From: Cacajao melanocephalus
Lineage: Eukaryota; Chordata; Mammalia; Primates; Pitheciidae
Direction of reading: 5' to 3'
DNA length: 64,000 bases
Assembly (NCBI GenBank): GCA_963573385.1
Contig: CAUYLG010038503.1
Location: 16,846 to 80,845, forward strand
Position 1 is the stretch's first letter. Each line of letters opens with the position of its first letter. The notes beneath the pieces are model-generated. The model did no database searches. It was given only the letters and a program-made list of their open reading frames with translations, and was not told where the DNA came from. The position numbers and the translations under genes were made by a program. Shown here piece after piece: positions 37,095-49,030 of this stretch.

Positions 37095-37800
37095 GGATCC
37101 AATCAAAGATTGCCTTTGATTGTTCTATTTAGTGTATTTTCCTCTAGAAAAGCATCTTCATATTTTTCTAATGCATTGATTTTTTTCAGAGAGTCCAAGC
37201 TCATTTGCTTTCTGATGTGTCTAATGGCCCGATGTAGCGGAAGATGCGTCAAAGGGGAAAAATTATTTCCTGTTCATAACAGTCATTAAAATAAGTTAAC
37301 ATTTTCTATAAACTTAGCATCTGTGCCATTATCCATAGAATGGAAGACAGTTGTAGCCCCACTCACTCAAGTTTCTCTCCTCCTTAGTCCTCGCTTTCAT
37401 CAAAGAAGTTATCTTTGTTTTTTATCCAAAATGTCTTGTTTCAGGGATGGATGAGTGTTTTCACACATATACGCCAAGTTGACAGGCACATATGGTATTT
37501 TACTGAATTTAAAAATAAGAACTCAGCAAGGTCACACACCATAATGAATGAACTCTGATTTTCATGTCATTCTAGGAAGGTTTTGATTTGAACCAAACTT
37601 AAAGACATGTAGAAAGCATGCATGCTTTCAATAACCTATTGATTTATGAGCAAGTCTTATTCTCAGGGTCTTTCAACTTGGCAGAGTTAAAAATTCTTTA
37701 GAGGGACCTACTGTCTGGGCATATGGACAGATGCTTCTCCCGGAGAGCCTGTAAAAGGCTTGGAATAGCCTGGCCAGTAGAAAAAAATTTATTCAGTAGG
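37095..37800. other. Unassigned
   Basis: AT-rich, with no gene or repeat recognised. Confidence 0.4.
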
Positions 37801-37818
37801 AAGTGAGACACAGTCTCA

Positions 37819-37852
37819 CATTGCTTCTCAGCCTTTTAGTGAAGATCAAGTG
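37819..37852 (+). pseudogene. U2 snRNA pseudogene, 3'-truncated
   Basis: ATTGCTTCTCAGCCTTTTAG followed by TGAAGATCAAGTGT matches the first 33-34 bases of U2 snRNA, with a few substitutions. The flanks GTGAGACACAGTCTC at 37803-37817 and 37852-37866 are a perfect 15-base direct repeat. Only the U2 5' end is present and there is no A-tail, the known form of 3'-truncated snRNA retrocopies. It cannot be functional. Confidence 0.85.
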
Positions 37853-37874
37853 TGAGACACAGTCTCCACATCCT

Positions 37875-38425
37875 ATGGGAATGTGTGAAATACATTCATT
37901 TCATTTTTGCTGAGCTTAAAGCTAATATTTGTTTGCTTGAAAATTATTGGAACAAATGTAATATAAGAACTTTCCTCTCCTACAACTAAGTCAGCTAAAT
38001 GTTTGCTGAATCATGAAAGCAGATTTCAAAGAGGTCATTTCAAGATTACTGGTTCAGTTTTCTACTTCTAAATAGGATTCCAGTATATATGACTAGTCAA
38101 GGTTTCTAAATATATTTAGTGAAAGATTCAAAATCCTTTGTTGATGGGATTTTCCAAAATTTAAGAAACTTTGGTGAAGTAAAAATATTTTCTTATTTAC
38201 AGTCTAAATCGCTTTCTTCTTTAAATTTTTTAGTACTTAAGCAAAGATGAGGAGAAACCAGTCACTTTCAATAACTATTATGTACTGGAGATTAAATTGT
38301 TTAATGTCCTCTTCTTTATGTCAAGTAACCCTTTTTTTACCCTTTTACCAACATATATAGGCTAATATAGCCAACTCGTACTTTTCCTAAAAGCATTATT
38401 TTTCACTACAAGTTTCAGAAGAGAA
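37875..38425. other. Unassigned
   Basis: AT-rich, with nothing recognised. Confidence 0.4.
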
Positions 38426-38429
38426 AATC

Positions 38430-38700
38430 AAAGTCTTTCTAAGCCTTACTGAGTTTCTCCACCTATAAAATAGGGATCCGTAACAAGTACAAAGTATTTG
38501 GCCAACTTACACACATTTTAGTCAGCCATTCTTTTCAGTAGGAAGCACTGTACAACCAACCAAGTGAACCATGCCAAGCTTCATTCAGTTTCCTCACCTG
38601 TAAAATGGGGCACTAAATATCTGGCTACTTCTGCCTACAGGGTTGCTGTCAAGAGGCAATAGATGTGAAAGTGCTTTGTAAACTGTGTAGGAATTCACAT
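38430..38700 (+). mobile_element. MIR fragments (two partial copies)
   Basis: 'gagtttctccacctataaaat' (38450) and 'cagtttcctcacctgtaaaat' (38587) both match the same MIR segment. The second continues through 'gggttgctgtcaagaggcaat' to 'gtgctttgtaaactgtg'. Two adjacent old copies are likely. Confidence 0.65.
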
Positions 38701-38779
38701 ATGAAAGGAATCATCCTTAGGATTACCTGTTCCATAAGGTTCTTCTTACCATCCACCTGGCACATAGCAACCACTTTTT

Positions 38780-38970
38780 AAGATTATCCCATTTATTTCT
38801 CATATAACAATCCTAGAAGATGGATAATATTATTGTTAATTTAATTTAAAATAATGCCTGACGTATATTGGGCACATAAATATTTGTTGAGGAGAACATT
38901 GGAGCTTAGAGAGGTTAGTGCTTATCCAAATAAGAAAGGCTAGTTAGAAATGAAAGTAGAAATCAAACCA
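38780..38970 (-). mobile_element. MIR with a small insertion
   Basis: 'atcccatttatttctcatat', 'aatcctagaagatggataat' and then, after a 50-base L2/MIR-like tail, 'ggagcttagagaggttagtg' and 'tagaaatcaaaccagagct'. Confidence 0.65.
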
Positions 38971-38974
38971 GAGC

Positions 38975-39560
38975 TATCAGACTGAAGTTGGGGACCCACT
39001 GATCTCTAAGTCAAATTACCATTCCCAATGCCAATATGATTACACAAACTTTTGATCTCTGGCGATTGCAGTTGAAACACTCTTGACCCTTTTTCCTTTT
39101 CACTGTTTTCTCCTCAACTCTGGGGTACTATTCCCTTGTATTATTCTCCCTATCAAAGTGTGTTTTCTGTGTTCTTTTAGAGAACTAATGCCCAAAGACA
39201 GTGTTCTTCCTATCCCAGAGGTATCTGCATTTTTAACAGCAGGTGAACATTTAAGCCAAAGTAATGAAAAATGAATCTTTGACCATCAGACATTGTCAAA
39301 TAAAAGAAGTATCGGGAGAGGTGAGTAGAGAGGGAGATGAGAAAACTTTTGTTATGTCCCTGAAATCATGGCAAATATGTGACCATCTCGAAGTATTTAC
39401 TCAGATATGCAGTCTTCTTAAAATTATTTCAATTTTTATTCAGTGTAATATATGACCACATTATGTTGCTCAACCTACTCTACTCTTTTGGTGGTCAATT
39501 AATAATGCTGAGGTATAGAAAGAGGATCTATTTCCAGTTTATATAATGCCTCTATATTTA
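38975..39560. other. Unassigned
   Basis: Two short plus-strand frames of 63 codons have no recognisable feature. Confidence 0.4.
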
Positions 39561-39597
39561 GATTCCAATACCGTGTTTTTATTTAGGTTTGTTTCTA

Positions 39598-40059
<462 letters not shown>

Positions 40060-40075
40060 CCAATACTGTATTTTA

Positions 40076-41315
40076 ATAGTCATCTAATGTTATTAATTCA
40101 CATTGAAATACTGACCTTCTTGGACCTGCAAAAGAATGTCATCAGGAATCAAAATTAAGTTGATAACTGTAATTTCTAAGAATCTTATGGTATCTTTTAT
40201 GAAAAACTATTCTTTTTCATTTTTTTCCAAATTTGGGTCTTTATTTTTCAAAAAGAGTTTCAGAAGAGTGATGTCTTCAGGTTCCAAAGTGTTGTAAGTG
40301 ATTATAATCTTCAGCTAGAAAGAATGCAACTTTTTTTAAAAAAACCTCCATCAATTATTGCCTCACTATGTAATGCACTGTAGTAAAATCTCAACTAATC
40401 AGAACTCACTCAATTAAATCTACTTCCAGCAATGTCGTAGAAGAGAAGGTCAAACACTGCTAGCCGAGATGGCAGTTAGAGAAAGTCACTTCCTTCTGGT
40501 GGGAAAGAGCGCACTATGGCACTGTCTTAACTTACAGACAGTACCTTTGTTCTTTGTTCATCTCACAAAACATCCTTTGAGTGGAGGGTGAGACAGGAAG
40601 ATGTGCCAATACCAGGAAGCACAGAGTATGTCCAGAACTTGAACTGGCTTTCAGTCCTACTCACCACCTCAGCCTAGTGCCCGTATACAATAAGCAAACT
40701 GAATAATTGTATGCTCTGGTCTTTTATATAAGATACACAGATGGATACAATAAGCAACAATATAGGATGAATTCCAATCATTCAAGGTCAATTTTTGGAA
40801 AGAGAATATTTAAGTACTTTATGTCATACATGAATTCAAATTAAGTTTAGATTAGTTTTGAGAAAGAAAAAAATTATTGTGTGTGTCGTTTCTGGGTATT
40901 TTCAGCTTCTCTTGTTTTCCTAAGTGCTATTTTTCTCCATTGGAAAGAGATCAAAACATTATAGCTATGCAGTATCATAACCATGTACTTTCTTTAAATC
41001 ATAACAGTAAGCTTGAACTTGATATTACAGGGATGCCTCCATTGCTATCGAGCTGTGAAAGAGGAAAATAATAAATTTAATTCTAAAATATTGGTTGTGG
41101 GGGGCATCCACATTCTGCCTCTGACTAGCTGGGTAACTTGTTATTTTATTAAAGAAGCTACTGAGACTATGTAAAGTTCATACTTTTGTGGTGAGGGTTT
41201 GCTTTACTCTACTCCTAGGAGATAGCATCATCTCTTATTTTTATGTCTTTGGTGCCAGGACTTTTATTTGTAACATGCGTACACTAGATATGGAATATTT
41301 TTTTCTTGCATATAG
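40076..41315. other. Unassigned, 1.2 kb
   Basis: AT-rich. No gene or repeat recognised. Confidence 0.4.
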
Positions 41316-41318
41316 AAT

Positions 41319-41487
41319 TTGTTTTTTAGGGACAAGACCTCACTGTGCTATCCAGGCTGGAGTGCAGTGGCTATTCACAGGCACAATCACAGCACACTGC
41401 AGCCTCAAACTCCTGGACTCAAGTGATTCTCTGGCCTCAGCTTCCTGAGTAGCTGAGACTGCGGACATGTGCCACCATGTCCAGCCC
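41319..41487 (-). mobile_element. Free left Alu monomer (FLAM-like), with 7SL signature
   Basis: A single antisense monomer. It retains 'gcagtggctattcacaggc' (antisense of GCCTGTGAATAGCCACTGC), a piece of 7SL RNA missing from dimeric Alu elements. This marks it as a pre-Alu fossil monomer. Confidence 0.85.
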
Positions 41488-41734
41488 TGGTATATAAATT
41501 TTATAAGCTGACATCAAAGACTCGTCCATTCAATTTTATATTCAAGAAAGAATAAATAACCTGGAGTTAGTGCATGTATCCATTCTTTTGTCCTTTATCC
41601 ATAGAAAGCTAGAGAACCTTACAATGTTTTCCATATTCACAGTGACCTCCGTCCATCAAATAGAGATCTAATTGCTTTAGAAATTCTGAGCTTCCAGTGA
41701 GAAAACTCAGTCATAAATATAATTCTTAGTAGGG

Positions 41735-42095
41735 ACCATGGAGATCATGTAGTGGGAGCTTTGCAAAATTTCCTGGTGACAAAAAGCAGATTCCTAGGTC
41801 CAAGTGCTTCCTCTGAGATCTTGTTTCAGTGGGTCTAAGGTAGGGCTTGGAGATGTATTTATTTAACAAGAGCCCCAGAGCCCCAGCCAATTTTTTTTTT
41901 TGAGACATAGTCTCACTTTCTCACCCAGACTGTAGTACAGTGTTGGGTTCATAGCCCACTACAACTGCAAACTCCTAGGCTCAAGCAATCCTCCCACCTC
42001 AGCCTCCAAAAGTGTTGGGATTACAGGCATGAACCACCAAACCTGGCTACCACGTGATTCTTTCAGGCAAAGTCTGGGAACTTCTAATGTACTAG
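41735..42095 (+). mobile_element. MER5-type (hAT-Charlie) fragment, interrupted
   Basis: 'gtttcagtgggtctaaggtag', 'cttggagatgtatttatttaa', 'caagagccccag' and, after the FLAM, 'cacgtgattctttcagg' and 'gtctgggaacttct' match the MER5A order. The outer terminal repeats are worn. Confidence 0.6.
41889..42050 (-). mobile_element. Free left Alu monomer nested in MER5
   Basis: T11 run, then a single antisense left arm ending 'gtgttgggattacaggcatg' and 'accaccaaacctggc'. No right arm is present. Confidence 0.85.
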
Positions 42096-42099
42096 AGCC

Positions 42100-42195
42100 C
42101 TTTGTTTTACAGATAACGGTGAGGCCCTGAGAGGTAAGGTAACTTCCCTGAGGCCGAACTACTGGTCTCTGATAGAATTGAGATGGAACAGAAAT
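42100..42195 (-). mobile_element. MIR fragment
   Basis: 'tgttttacagataacggtgag', 'gccctgagaggtaaggtaac' and 'ttccctgaggccgaactac' follow antisense MIR. Confidence 0.7.
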
Positions 42196-42199
42196 ATTC

Positions 42200-42953
<754 letters not shown>

Positions 42954-42999
42954 TGAATGTTAAGTTTTTCACATATGAGATAGCTGTCCTAGAGTGGGA

Positions 43000-43150
43000 A
43001 GACCACTCTAATCGAAATTGAAACTACTAATTTCTAGCCTCAGCTCTGCCCTGGTAAGCGATCTGAACTTGAGTAAGCCACTTTGCCTGTCTGAGCTTTC
43101 GTTGTTCAATGAAAGGGTTAAACTCTGAGATCCCAAGTTCTTCTACGTGT
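43000..43150 (+). mobile_element. MIR
   Basis: 'tagcctcagctctgccctgg', 'cttgagtaagccactttgcc' and 'tgtctgagctttcgttgttca' match sense MIR. Confidence 0.8.
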
Positions 43151-43154
43151 CTGT

Positions 43155-43779
43155 CCCATTTCTTTAAGGAAGAAACTATCTTTTCTGATTTATCTTCTTT
43201 GCACTCAGCCCATTTCATAAAGCTACTCAGTGTGCTCACGCGATAAACGCTGACACTTCCTTCTTGGTCTAGTTTGCCTTCCCCTCTCCACCTGCTTCTC
43301 TCGCAGATGGCGCATGAGCCACATATCTGATCACCATTGAACTCTGATTTTGGTAAAGACTAGATTTTTAAAAGCAGTACTCACCATGTGTCTTTCCAGT
43401 GGCACCATTCCCTCCCATGAAATGGCACACCATGTTCCTTGGCCCTTCACATTCGCCATTAAAACAAAACGTTACATCCACACGTCCTTTTTATTTAACA
43501 GGTTATTTTTTACTTTTGGAACTCCTGTGCTTGAGTTTATTGAATCATACTATTTAATTTTATTTCTGATACCCTGGACCTCTTTCTTTAGAATTTATAT
43601 TTACAGTGAGCTCTCTATTCAGCTGTGATATAGGTCATGTTGTTTTATGTTTTTACTTTTTTAAGAAAATATTTGGTCTCACAATTACAACCATAATTAC
43701 ATTTATTTGTTTTGATTACTTTTTTTTAGAAAAATAGCTCTTAAAAATGACACTATATCACACATAAAATTGATCCATA
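43155..43779. other. Unassigned
   Basis: AT-rich. A 92-codon plus ORF at 43350-43628 has no recognisable domain. Confidence 0.4.
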
Positions 43780-43788
43780 TTCAAGTAG

Positions 43789-44034
43789 TCTGTCTTTCTT
43801 TCCCTTCTTTCCTTCCTTCATTTTTTCTTCCTTCCTTCCTTTCTTTCCTTCTTTCTTTTTCTTTCCTTTCTTTCTTCCTTTCTTTTTCCCTTCCTTCCTT
43901 CCTTTCTCTTTCTTTCTTTCTCTTTCTTTTTCTCTTTCTTTCCTTTCTTTTCCTTCTTTCTTTCTCTCTCTCTCTCTTTCTCTCTTTTTCTCTCTTTCTT
44001 TCTCTCTTTCTCTCTTTCTTTCTTGTTTCTTTTT
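43789..44034 (+). repeat. Polypyrimidine tract, (CTTT/CCTT/CT)n, about 245 bases
   Basis: Almost pure C and T on this strand, moving from CTTC/CTTT-rich to TCTCTC units. It joins the Alu remnant at 44035 and represents its expanded A-rich tail (GAAA/GGAA on the Alu sense strand). Confidence 0.97.
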
Positions 44035-44099
44035 GATATGGAGTCTTGCTCTGTCACCCAGGCTGGAGTGCAGTGGTGCAACCTCGTCTCACTGCAACC
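44035..44099 (-). mobile_element. Alu 3' remnant with hugely expanded tail
   Basis: Only the last 65 or so bases of the Alu body ('ggagtcttgctctgtcaccc', 'gcagtggtgcaacctcg') are present. TTCAAGTAG (43780-43788) and TTCAAGTGG (44100-44108) flank body plus tail as a TSD, so truncation happened at insertion. Confidence 0.9.
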
Positions 44100-44109
44100 T
44101 TCAAGTGGA

Positions 44110-44895
44110 TTAACTTTAGATACACATAAATGATAATAGAGTATAAGAAATACGAAGTGATAGAATGTGTCTGCTTGATGAACAAATACTCTGATTTCAA
44201 AATAATACACAAGATTGTTGACCAAGAAGATGTGAGATTTCAGGACCTTGGACAGTTAGAAGTACTCTGGCTGTAATCCCTGGTATTGCCTCACAAGCAA
44301 GTTTGTGATACATTTTTACATCTGCAGTACTATATCAGACAGGGTGCCCTGAAATATCCTGCTGTTATTTTTTTTCAGATGAAGCAAAATAAAATTGCCT
44401 GTTCAAAAATAATGTAGAAAATGAGGGTTTTCCTACACATGTATCTGACCTTCTTTCTAAAATAAACCTAACAGGAAAATGCACTGCTGAATATGCTAAT
44501 ATATCAAGTTACGTGAACTCCATGCTGAAACTTAAAAATAATCAAAACCCCAGACAATGGCAAGTGCAAATTGCTGGGCCCTATTCTGAAACTTAAATTT
44601 TAAATCTGTAATTTCTTGTTTTACCACATGTATTTTCAGAAAATGCAAGCAATAAACTTTGGAAACTGATCATGGAGGGTTTTCTGTGATTTATATTTTA
44701 CAAGAAGAAATCAAGACTTCCCTAATAAGGGCTATAAAGCCCAGGCTGTATGCTCAGATACAGGAGAGCAAACAGCTTTGAGGCATTGTTGTAACTGTGC
44801 TCCCAGGCATGGTGGCAGGGCTACTGCAATTTGGCACTAAGTGGCTTGCAAAAACATTTTTTTCTTGCTAGTTTGCTGTTTCTTTTTAAAATGTA
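44110..44895. other. Unassigned
   Basis: AT-rich, with nothing recognised. Confidence 0.4.
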
Positions 44896-44899
44896 ACCA

Positions 44900-45223
44900 A
44901 ACACTTCATTACACAGTTATGCAAAACTACAGGTGAAAAATATCAGAAAAAAAAGTCAATGTCACAACCATCCAAGAAATTGCAAATTGAACAAAAGGAT
45001 GCTGCTTTTCATCTCTCAGATTGGCTGAGATTTAAAAGATGTCCAGGGATGTGGGGAAATGGGCACTTTCATACTCTGCTGGTGGGAATGCAGCTTGGCA
45101 CAAGTCCTGGGGAAGGTGATTAGGAAATATGGATCAAAAGCCTTAAGAAAATGATGAAATGGTATATGTAACAATATGAAAGCACAGTCTCAGTTAATTG
45201 CTAAGTGGAAAAAAGCAAGTTGC
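44900..45223 (+). mobile_element. Old L1M, left part
   Basis: 'ctgagatttaaaagatgtcc', 'tttcatactctgctggtggg', 'aatgcagcttggcacaagtc' and 'attgctaagtggaaaaaagc' follow the old L1M region before the 3' end, with internal deletions. Confidence 0.75.
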
Positions 45224-45530
45224 AGCCAGGCGCAGCAGCTCATTCACACCTGTAATCCCAGCACTTCTGGAGGCTGAGGCAGGTGGAATACTTGATGTCA
45301 GGAGTTTGAGGCCAGCCTGGCCAACATGGCGAAACCCAGTCTGTACTAAAAATACAAAAATTAGCCATTAGCCAGACATGGTGGTGCACACCCGTAATCC
45401 TAGCTACTCAAGAGGCTAAAGCAGGAGAATCACTTGAACCTGGGAGGCAAAGGTTGCAGTGAGCCAAGATCATGTCACTGTACCCCAGCCTGGGTGACAC
45501 AGCAAGACTCCACCTCAAAAAAAAAAAAAA
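45224..45530 (+). mobile_element. Alu nested in the L1M
   Basis: Full sense Alu. CAAGTTG occurs on both sides (about 45216 and 45538) as a short TSD. A 7-base tandem duplication (ATTAGCC twice) follows the linker. Confidence 0.93.
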
Positions 45531-45725
45531 CAAATTACCAAGTTGTACAGTTGTATTTTTGTTTTATTTAAGCATACATTCTGAACAGATATATATTAAA
45601 ATATCATTATCTCAGAGGGTGGGAAGAGGGATGAGTATTTATATTTTATTTACGTCTTCTAATGTATCTGTATGCAACACGAATTACTGTTTCCATTATC
45701 AATTATTATTTCCATTTTAAAAATG
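45531..45725 (+). mobile_element. Old L1M, 3' end
   Basis: 'cagagggtgggaagagggatg', 'atttatattttatttacgtc' and 'gtatctgtatgcaacacgaat' continue the L1M 3' untranslated region after the Alu. Confidence 0.65.
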
Positions 45726-45729
45726 ACAG

Positions 45730-46355
45730 TTTGCCCAATTATCAATAGAATTCTCATAGTAAACACTGTCTGGTGTCTCCTTTTCTAGGGTATACATTTG
45801 CTGGAGTTGGCTTTGGCATGTTTAAGACTCTGAAGGGAAGCCAGAGGGGCTGGGCAGTTGTGGATAAGAAAGAAAATAGCCCCAGATAAGTGTAGACAAA
45901 GTTGGGATATGAATTATTTATTCCCACCTTTGAGGCCATAGTAGTGTTCCGATTTTATTCTAGAAGTGATGGACTACCATTTCAGGTACAGAGCAAGAAA
46001 GAGATGGTGATTAGATTATAAATTTTTGTTTTGTTTGTCGTTAATTACTCTTTTTGGCTTTTGTGCAGAGAATGGAATGGAGAGGTGAGATTAGAAGTCA
46101 GGAAGATCAGTAAGACCATCACAAAATATGTCAGATGAGATTACAGCATTGAGAGTGTAGATGGAAAGTAGAACGATTTCATTTACATTTTTTTAGTGAA
46201 AATGACAGGACTTGCTTATGTGACAAGGTAGGAAAAAAATCAAGGATATCTCACATATTAGTACGAGAAACAACTCTGACAGTTACTCCTTATTACCAAA
46301 TTGAGAAAGATAAACTCTGCTTTTTAGTTATTAGTTTTCAAATATTTCTACCAAA
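45730..46355. other. Unassigned
   Basis: Nothing recognised. Confidence 0.4.
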
Positions 46356-46358
46356 ATA

Positions 46359-46776
46359 TGCCATTATGGTGGATTGGGTGGTGGCCTCCCAAAACATATG
46401 TCTCCATGTTGGAAAAAGGAGTTTTGCAGATGTGATTAAGAATTTTGAGATGAGGAGATCATCCTAGACTATCTGATGTGCCCTAAATCCAAGGAGAAGT
46501 ATCCTTATAAGAAAGGCAGGAGGAGACTACAGAGACAGAAGAGGAGGCAGAAATGTGATCATAGAGGCAGAGACTGGAGTGGTATGGCCACAAGTCAAGC
46601 AATGCCAAAGGCCACGAGAAGCTGGAAGAGGCTCAAAATGGATCCTTCCCTAGAGCCCCAGGAGAGAGCACAGCTCTGCTGGATTTCAAACCTCTATCTT
46701 CCAGAACCCTGAGAGAGTCCATTTCTGTTGTTTTAAACCACCAATTTGTTATGGCAGCTACAGAAAGCTAATACAG
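46359..46776 (+). mobile_element. MLT1A-type (MaLR) solo LTR
   Basis: 'gtggcctcccaaaacatatg', 'ttttgcagatgtgattaaga', 'aaatccaaggagaagtatcc', 'gaggcagagactggagtgg' and 'ggcagctacagaaagctaat' follow MLT1A/A0 in order. A second LTR begins four bases later. Confidence 0.9.
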
Positions 46777-46780
46777 TTAT

Positions 46781-47152
46781 TGATATGGTTCGGTTCTGTG
46801 TCCCCACCCAAATCTCACCTCAAGTTGTAATTCCCAATATTGGAGTAGGGGCCTAGTGGGAGATGAGTGGATTATGGAGGCAGATTTCTCCCTTGCTGTT
46901 CTCATGAAAGTGAGTGAGTTCTCATGAGATCTTGTTGTTTAAAAGTGCATAGTACTATCCCCTTCTCCCTCTTCTTCCTTTTCTGGCCATGTAAAACATA
47001 CCTGCTTCCCCTTGCCTTCTGCTATGTGGGTAAGTTTCCCAAGGCCTTTCCAGCCATGCTTCCTGTACAGCGTGCAGAACTGTGAGTTAATAAACCTCTT
47101 TTCTTTATAAATTACCCAGTCTCAGGTAGTTCTGTATAGCAACAGATGTATT
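46781..47152 (+). mobile_element. MST-type (MaLR) solo LTR
   Basis: Starts TGATATGGTTCGGTTCTGTG, contains 'tctcatgaaagtgagtgag', 'gcttcctgtacagcgtgcag', AATAAA near 47090 and 'tataaattacccagtctcagg'. It is directly adjacent to the MLT1A LTR in the same orientation. Confidence 0.92.
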
Positions 47153-47380
47153 AGTCTATTAGTTTTTTTGCAACAGGATTCAGACCAAGTCATTGATACA
47201 AAAACGTGCACACATCTTAAGTATACAATTTAATAAATTATCAGTGTTTATTACTTTTTCCCATTAAAAAATTTAATTATGCAAATTTTCAAACATACAC
47301 AAAACAGAGTAATATAATGAATAATGTAATATTCACTATAAGTAATAAAATAAATCTTCATGTGCCCAAAACCCATTTTC

Positions 47381-47472
47381 TTTTCTTTTCTTTTTTTCAA
47401 TTATACTTTAAGTTCTGGGATACATGTGCAGAACAGGCAGGTTTGTTACACAGAAATTCATGTGCCATGGTG
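47381..47472 (-). mobile_element. Short young-looking L1 3' end with TSD
   Basis: 92 bases: T-rich tail, then 'aattatactttaagttctgg', 'gatacatgtgcagaacaggc' and 'catgtgccatggtg', the antisense 3' end of primate L1. A perfect TSD CCAAAACCCATTTTC lies at 47366-47380 and 47473-47487. Confidence 0.95.
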
Positions 47473-47631
47473 CCAAAACCCATTTTCAACAATTGTCAAC
47501 ACATGAGCAATCTAGTTTTATCTATACTCCCACTCACCACCCTGCCACTTGATTATTTTGAAGCAAATCCCAGACATCATATTGTTCCATCTATAAATAC
47601 TTCAAATATATCTCTAAAAACAATGTTTCCT

Positions 47632-47914
47632 GCTGGGCAGGGTGGCTCACACCTGTAATCCTAGCACTTTGAGAGGTCAAGGCAGGTAAATCACTTGAGG
47701 TCAGGAGTTGAAGACCAACCTGACCAACATGGTGAAACCCTGTCTCTACTAAAATACAAAAAAAAATTAGCCGGGCATGGTGGTGGGTGCCTGTAATCCC
47801 AGCTACTCGGGAGGCTGAGGCAAGAGAATCACTTGAACCAGGAAGGCAGTGAGCCAAGATCATGCCACTGCACTCCAGCTGGGGTGAAAGAGCAAGACTC
47901 CATCTCAAAAAAAC
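47632..47914 (+). mobile_element. Alu with TSD and small deletion
   Basis: TSD ACAATGTTTCCT at about 47620-47631 and 47915-47926. About 10-13 bases are missing at 'accaggaaggcagtgagcc', where 'gaggttg' is normal. Confidence 0.95.
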
Positions 47915-48909
47915 ACAATGTTTCCTTTTTTAACGTAAGCAAAATATGATCCCTCACCTAAAAAATTAACAAAATATTTTAATAACATCAGATATCTAAT
48001 CAATAGTCAGATTTCCCCCAGTTATCTGATATTTGGTTTCTTTATTGAATTAGTTTTTTTGCAACAGGACCCAAACCAGGTCTATACACTGCATCTGGTT
48101 AACATGTCTTTTGTTCTATAATTTCTTCTTTGCGCCTTTCCTCTAAATTATTTGTTGAAGAAACCAGGTCAGGTTGTTTGCATTGTAAAATTTCCCAGAT
48201 TTTAATTTATCTATCTTTAAGTATCTTTAATATGTTTCTGTCTTCCCTGCTTTCTTTGTAAACCAGAAATTAGATCTACAGCATATTCAGATTTAATATT
48301 TTTAGAAAGAATGCTTCATAGGTGGGGTTTTGTACTTTACGTCTTATCACCATAATGGCTGGGTGTCTTTTTGTGAGACACTAAGATTGGCTAATGGTTT
48401 CATTTGTTGTCAGCCTGATCCACCTACTACAAAATTCCCCATTTACTTTTCCCCTAATTGTTTTACAACTATTTGTGATCATTGCCTTGTGCCATTTTGG
48501 AGGGTTGCAAAATGACACCACTTTAATTCTGCTATTCTTTCTGCATTTATTAGCTGGAACTATTGTATAATGAACTCTCCTTGATAAACTATTTGATTAC
48601 TTTGAGGTATAGTCCATCCACAACAAATAGGATAAGTGTTCATTTCTTTTCCTTTATGTACCAGTTGTCAGAATAAATAGTTAGTTCTCTAACATCCTCC
48701 AAAGGTGACTAACAGGAGTTGTTTTGTTTTACATCATTAGGAAATAATGAATTTTACTTTGGTTCTTATTTTATTTCTTATTGTTCGGGTTCTGCCCAGA
48801 AGACACAGTGTACTATTTCCTTGGCTGTGTCTCCTAGGAGTCTATGTCAACCAGTGTCTAGAAACCCATTCACTTTTGTAACTATACATGGATCATTGGC
48901 CTCAGCCCC

Positions 48910-49030
48910 TATTAAAATAGAAGAGGAGCCAGAGGGTCAGAGTGGCCTGATAATTTGCCAAAATCACTCCCCTGGTTAGTAGCAGGATCCAGGTAAGAAC
49001 CCAAATCCATGCTTTTCAACTGCAACCTAA
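48910..49030 (-). mobile_element. MIR fragment
   Basis: 'ttgccaaaatcactcccctgg', 'ttagtagcaggatccaggtaa' and 'gaacccaaatccatgctttt' match antisense MIR. Confidence 0.7.

Larger units (their letters stand above)
47200..48720. mobile_element. Ancient L1-related repeat, twice interrupted
   Basis: Long match to a worn L1M-type sequence: 'ttgaagcaaatcccagacatc', 'tttgttgaagaaaccaggtc', 'gcttcataggtggggttttg', 'attagctggaactattgtat' and 'gtaccagttgtcagaataaa'. It hosts the L1 fragment at 47381 and the Alu at 47632. I do not assign a subfamily or strand. Confidence 0.65.

Noticed and set aside
43770..44225. 88- and 135-codon low-complexity ORFs (Ser/Phe/Leu-rich and Lys/Glu/Arg-rich)
   Set aside because: Both are translations of the pyrimidine tract and the Alu stub.
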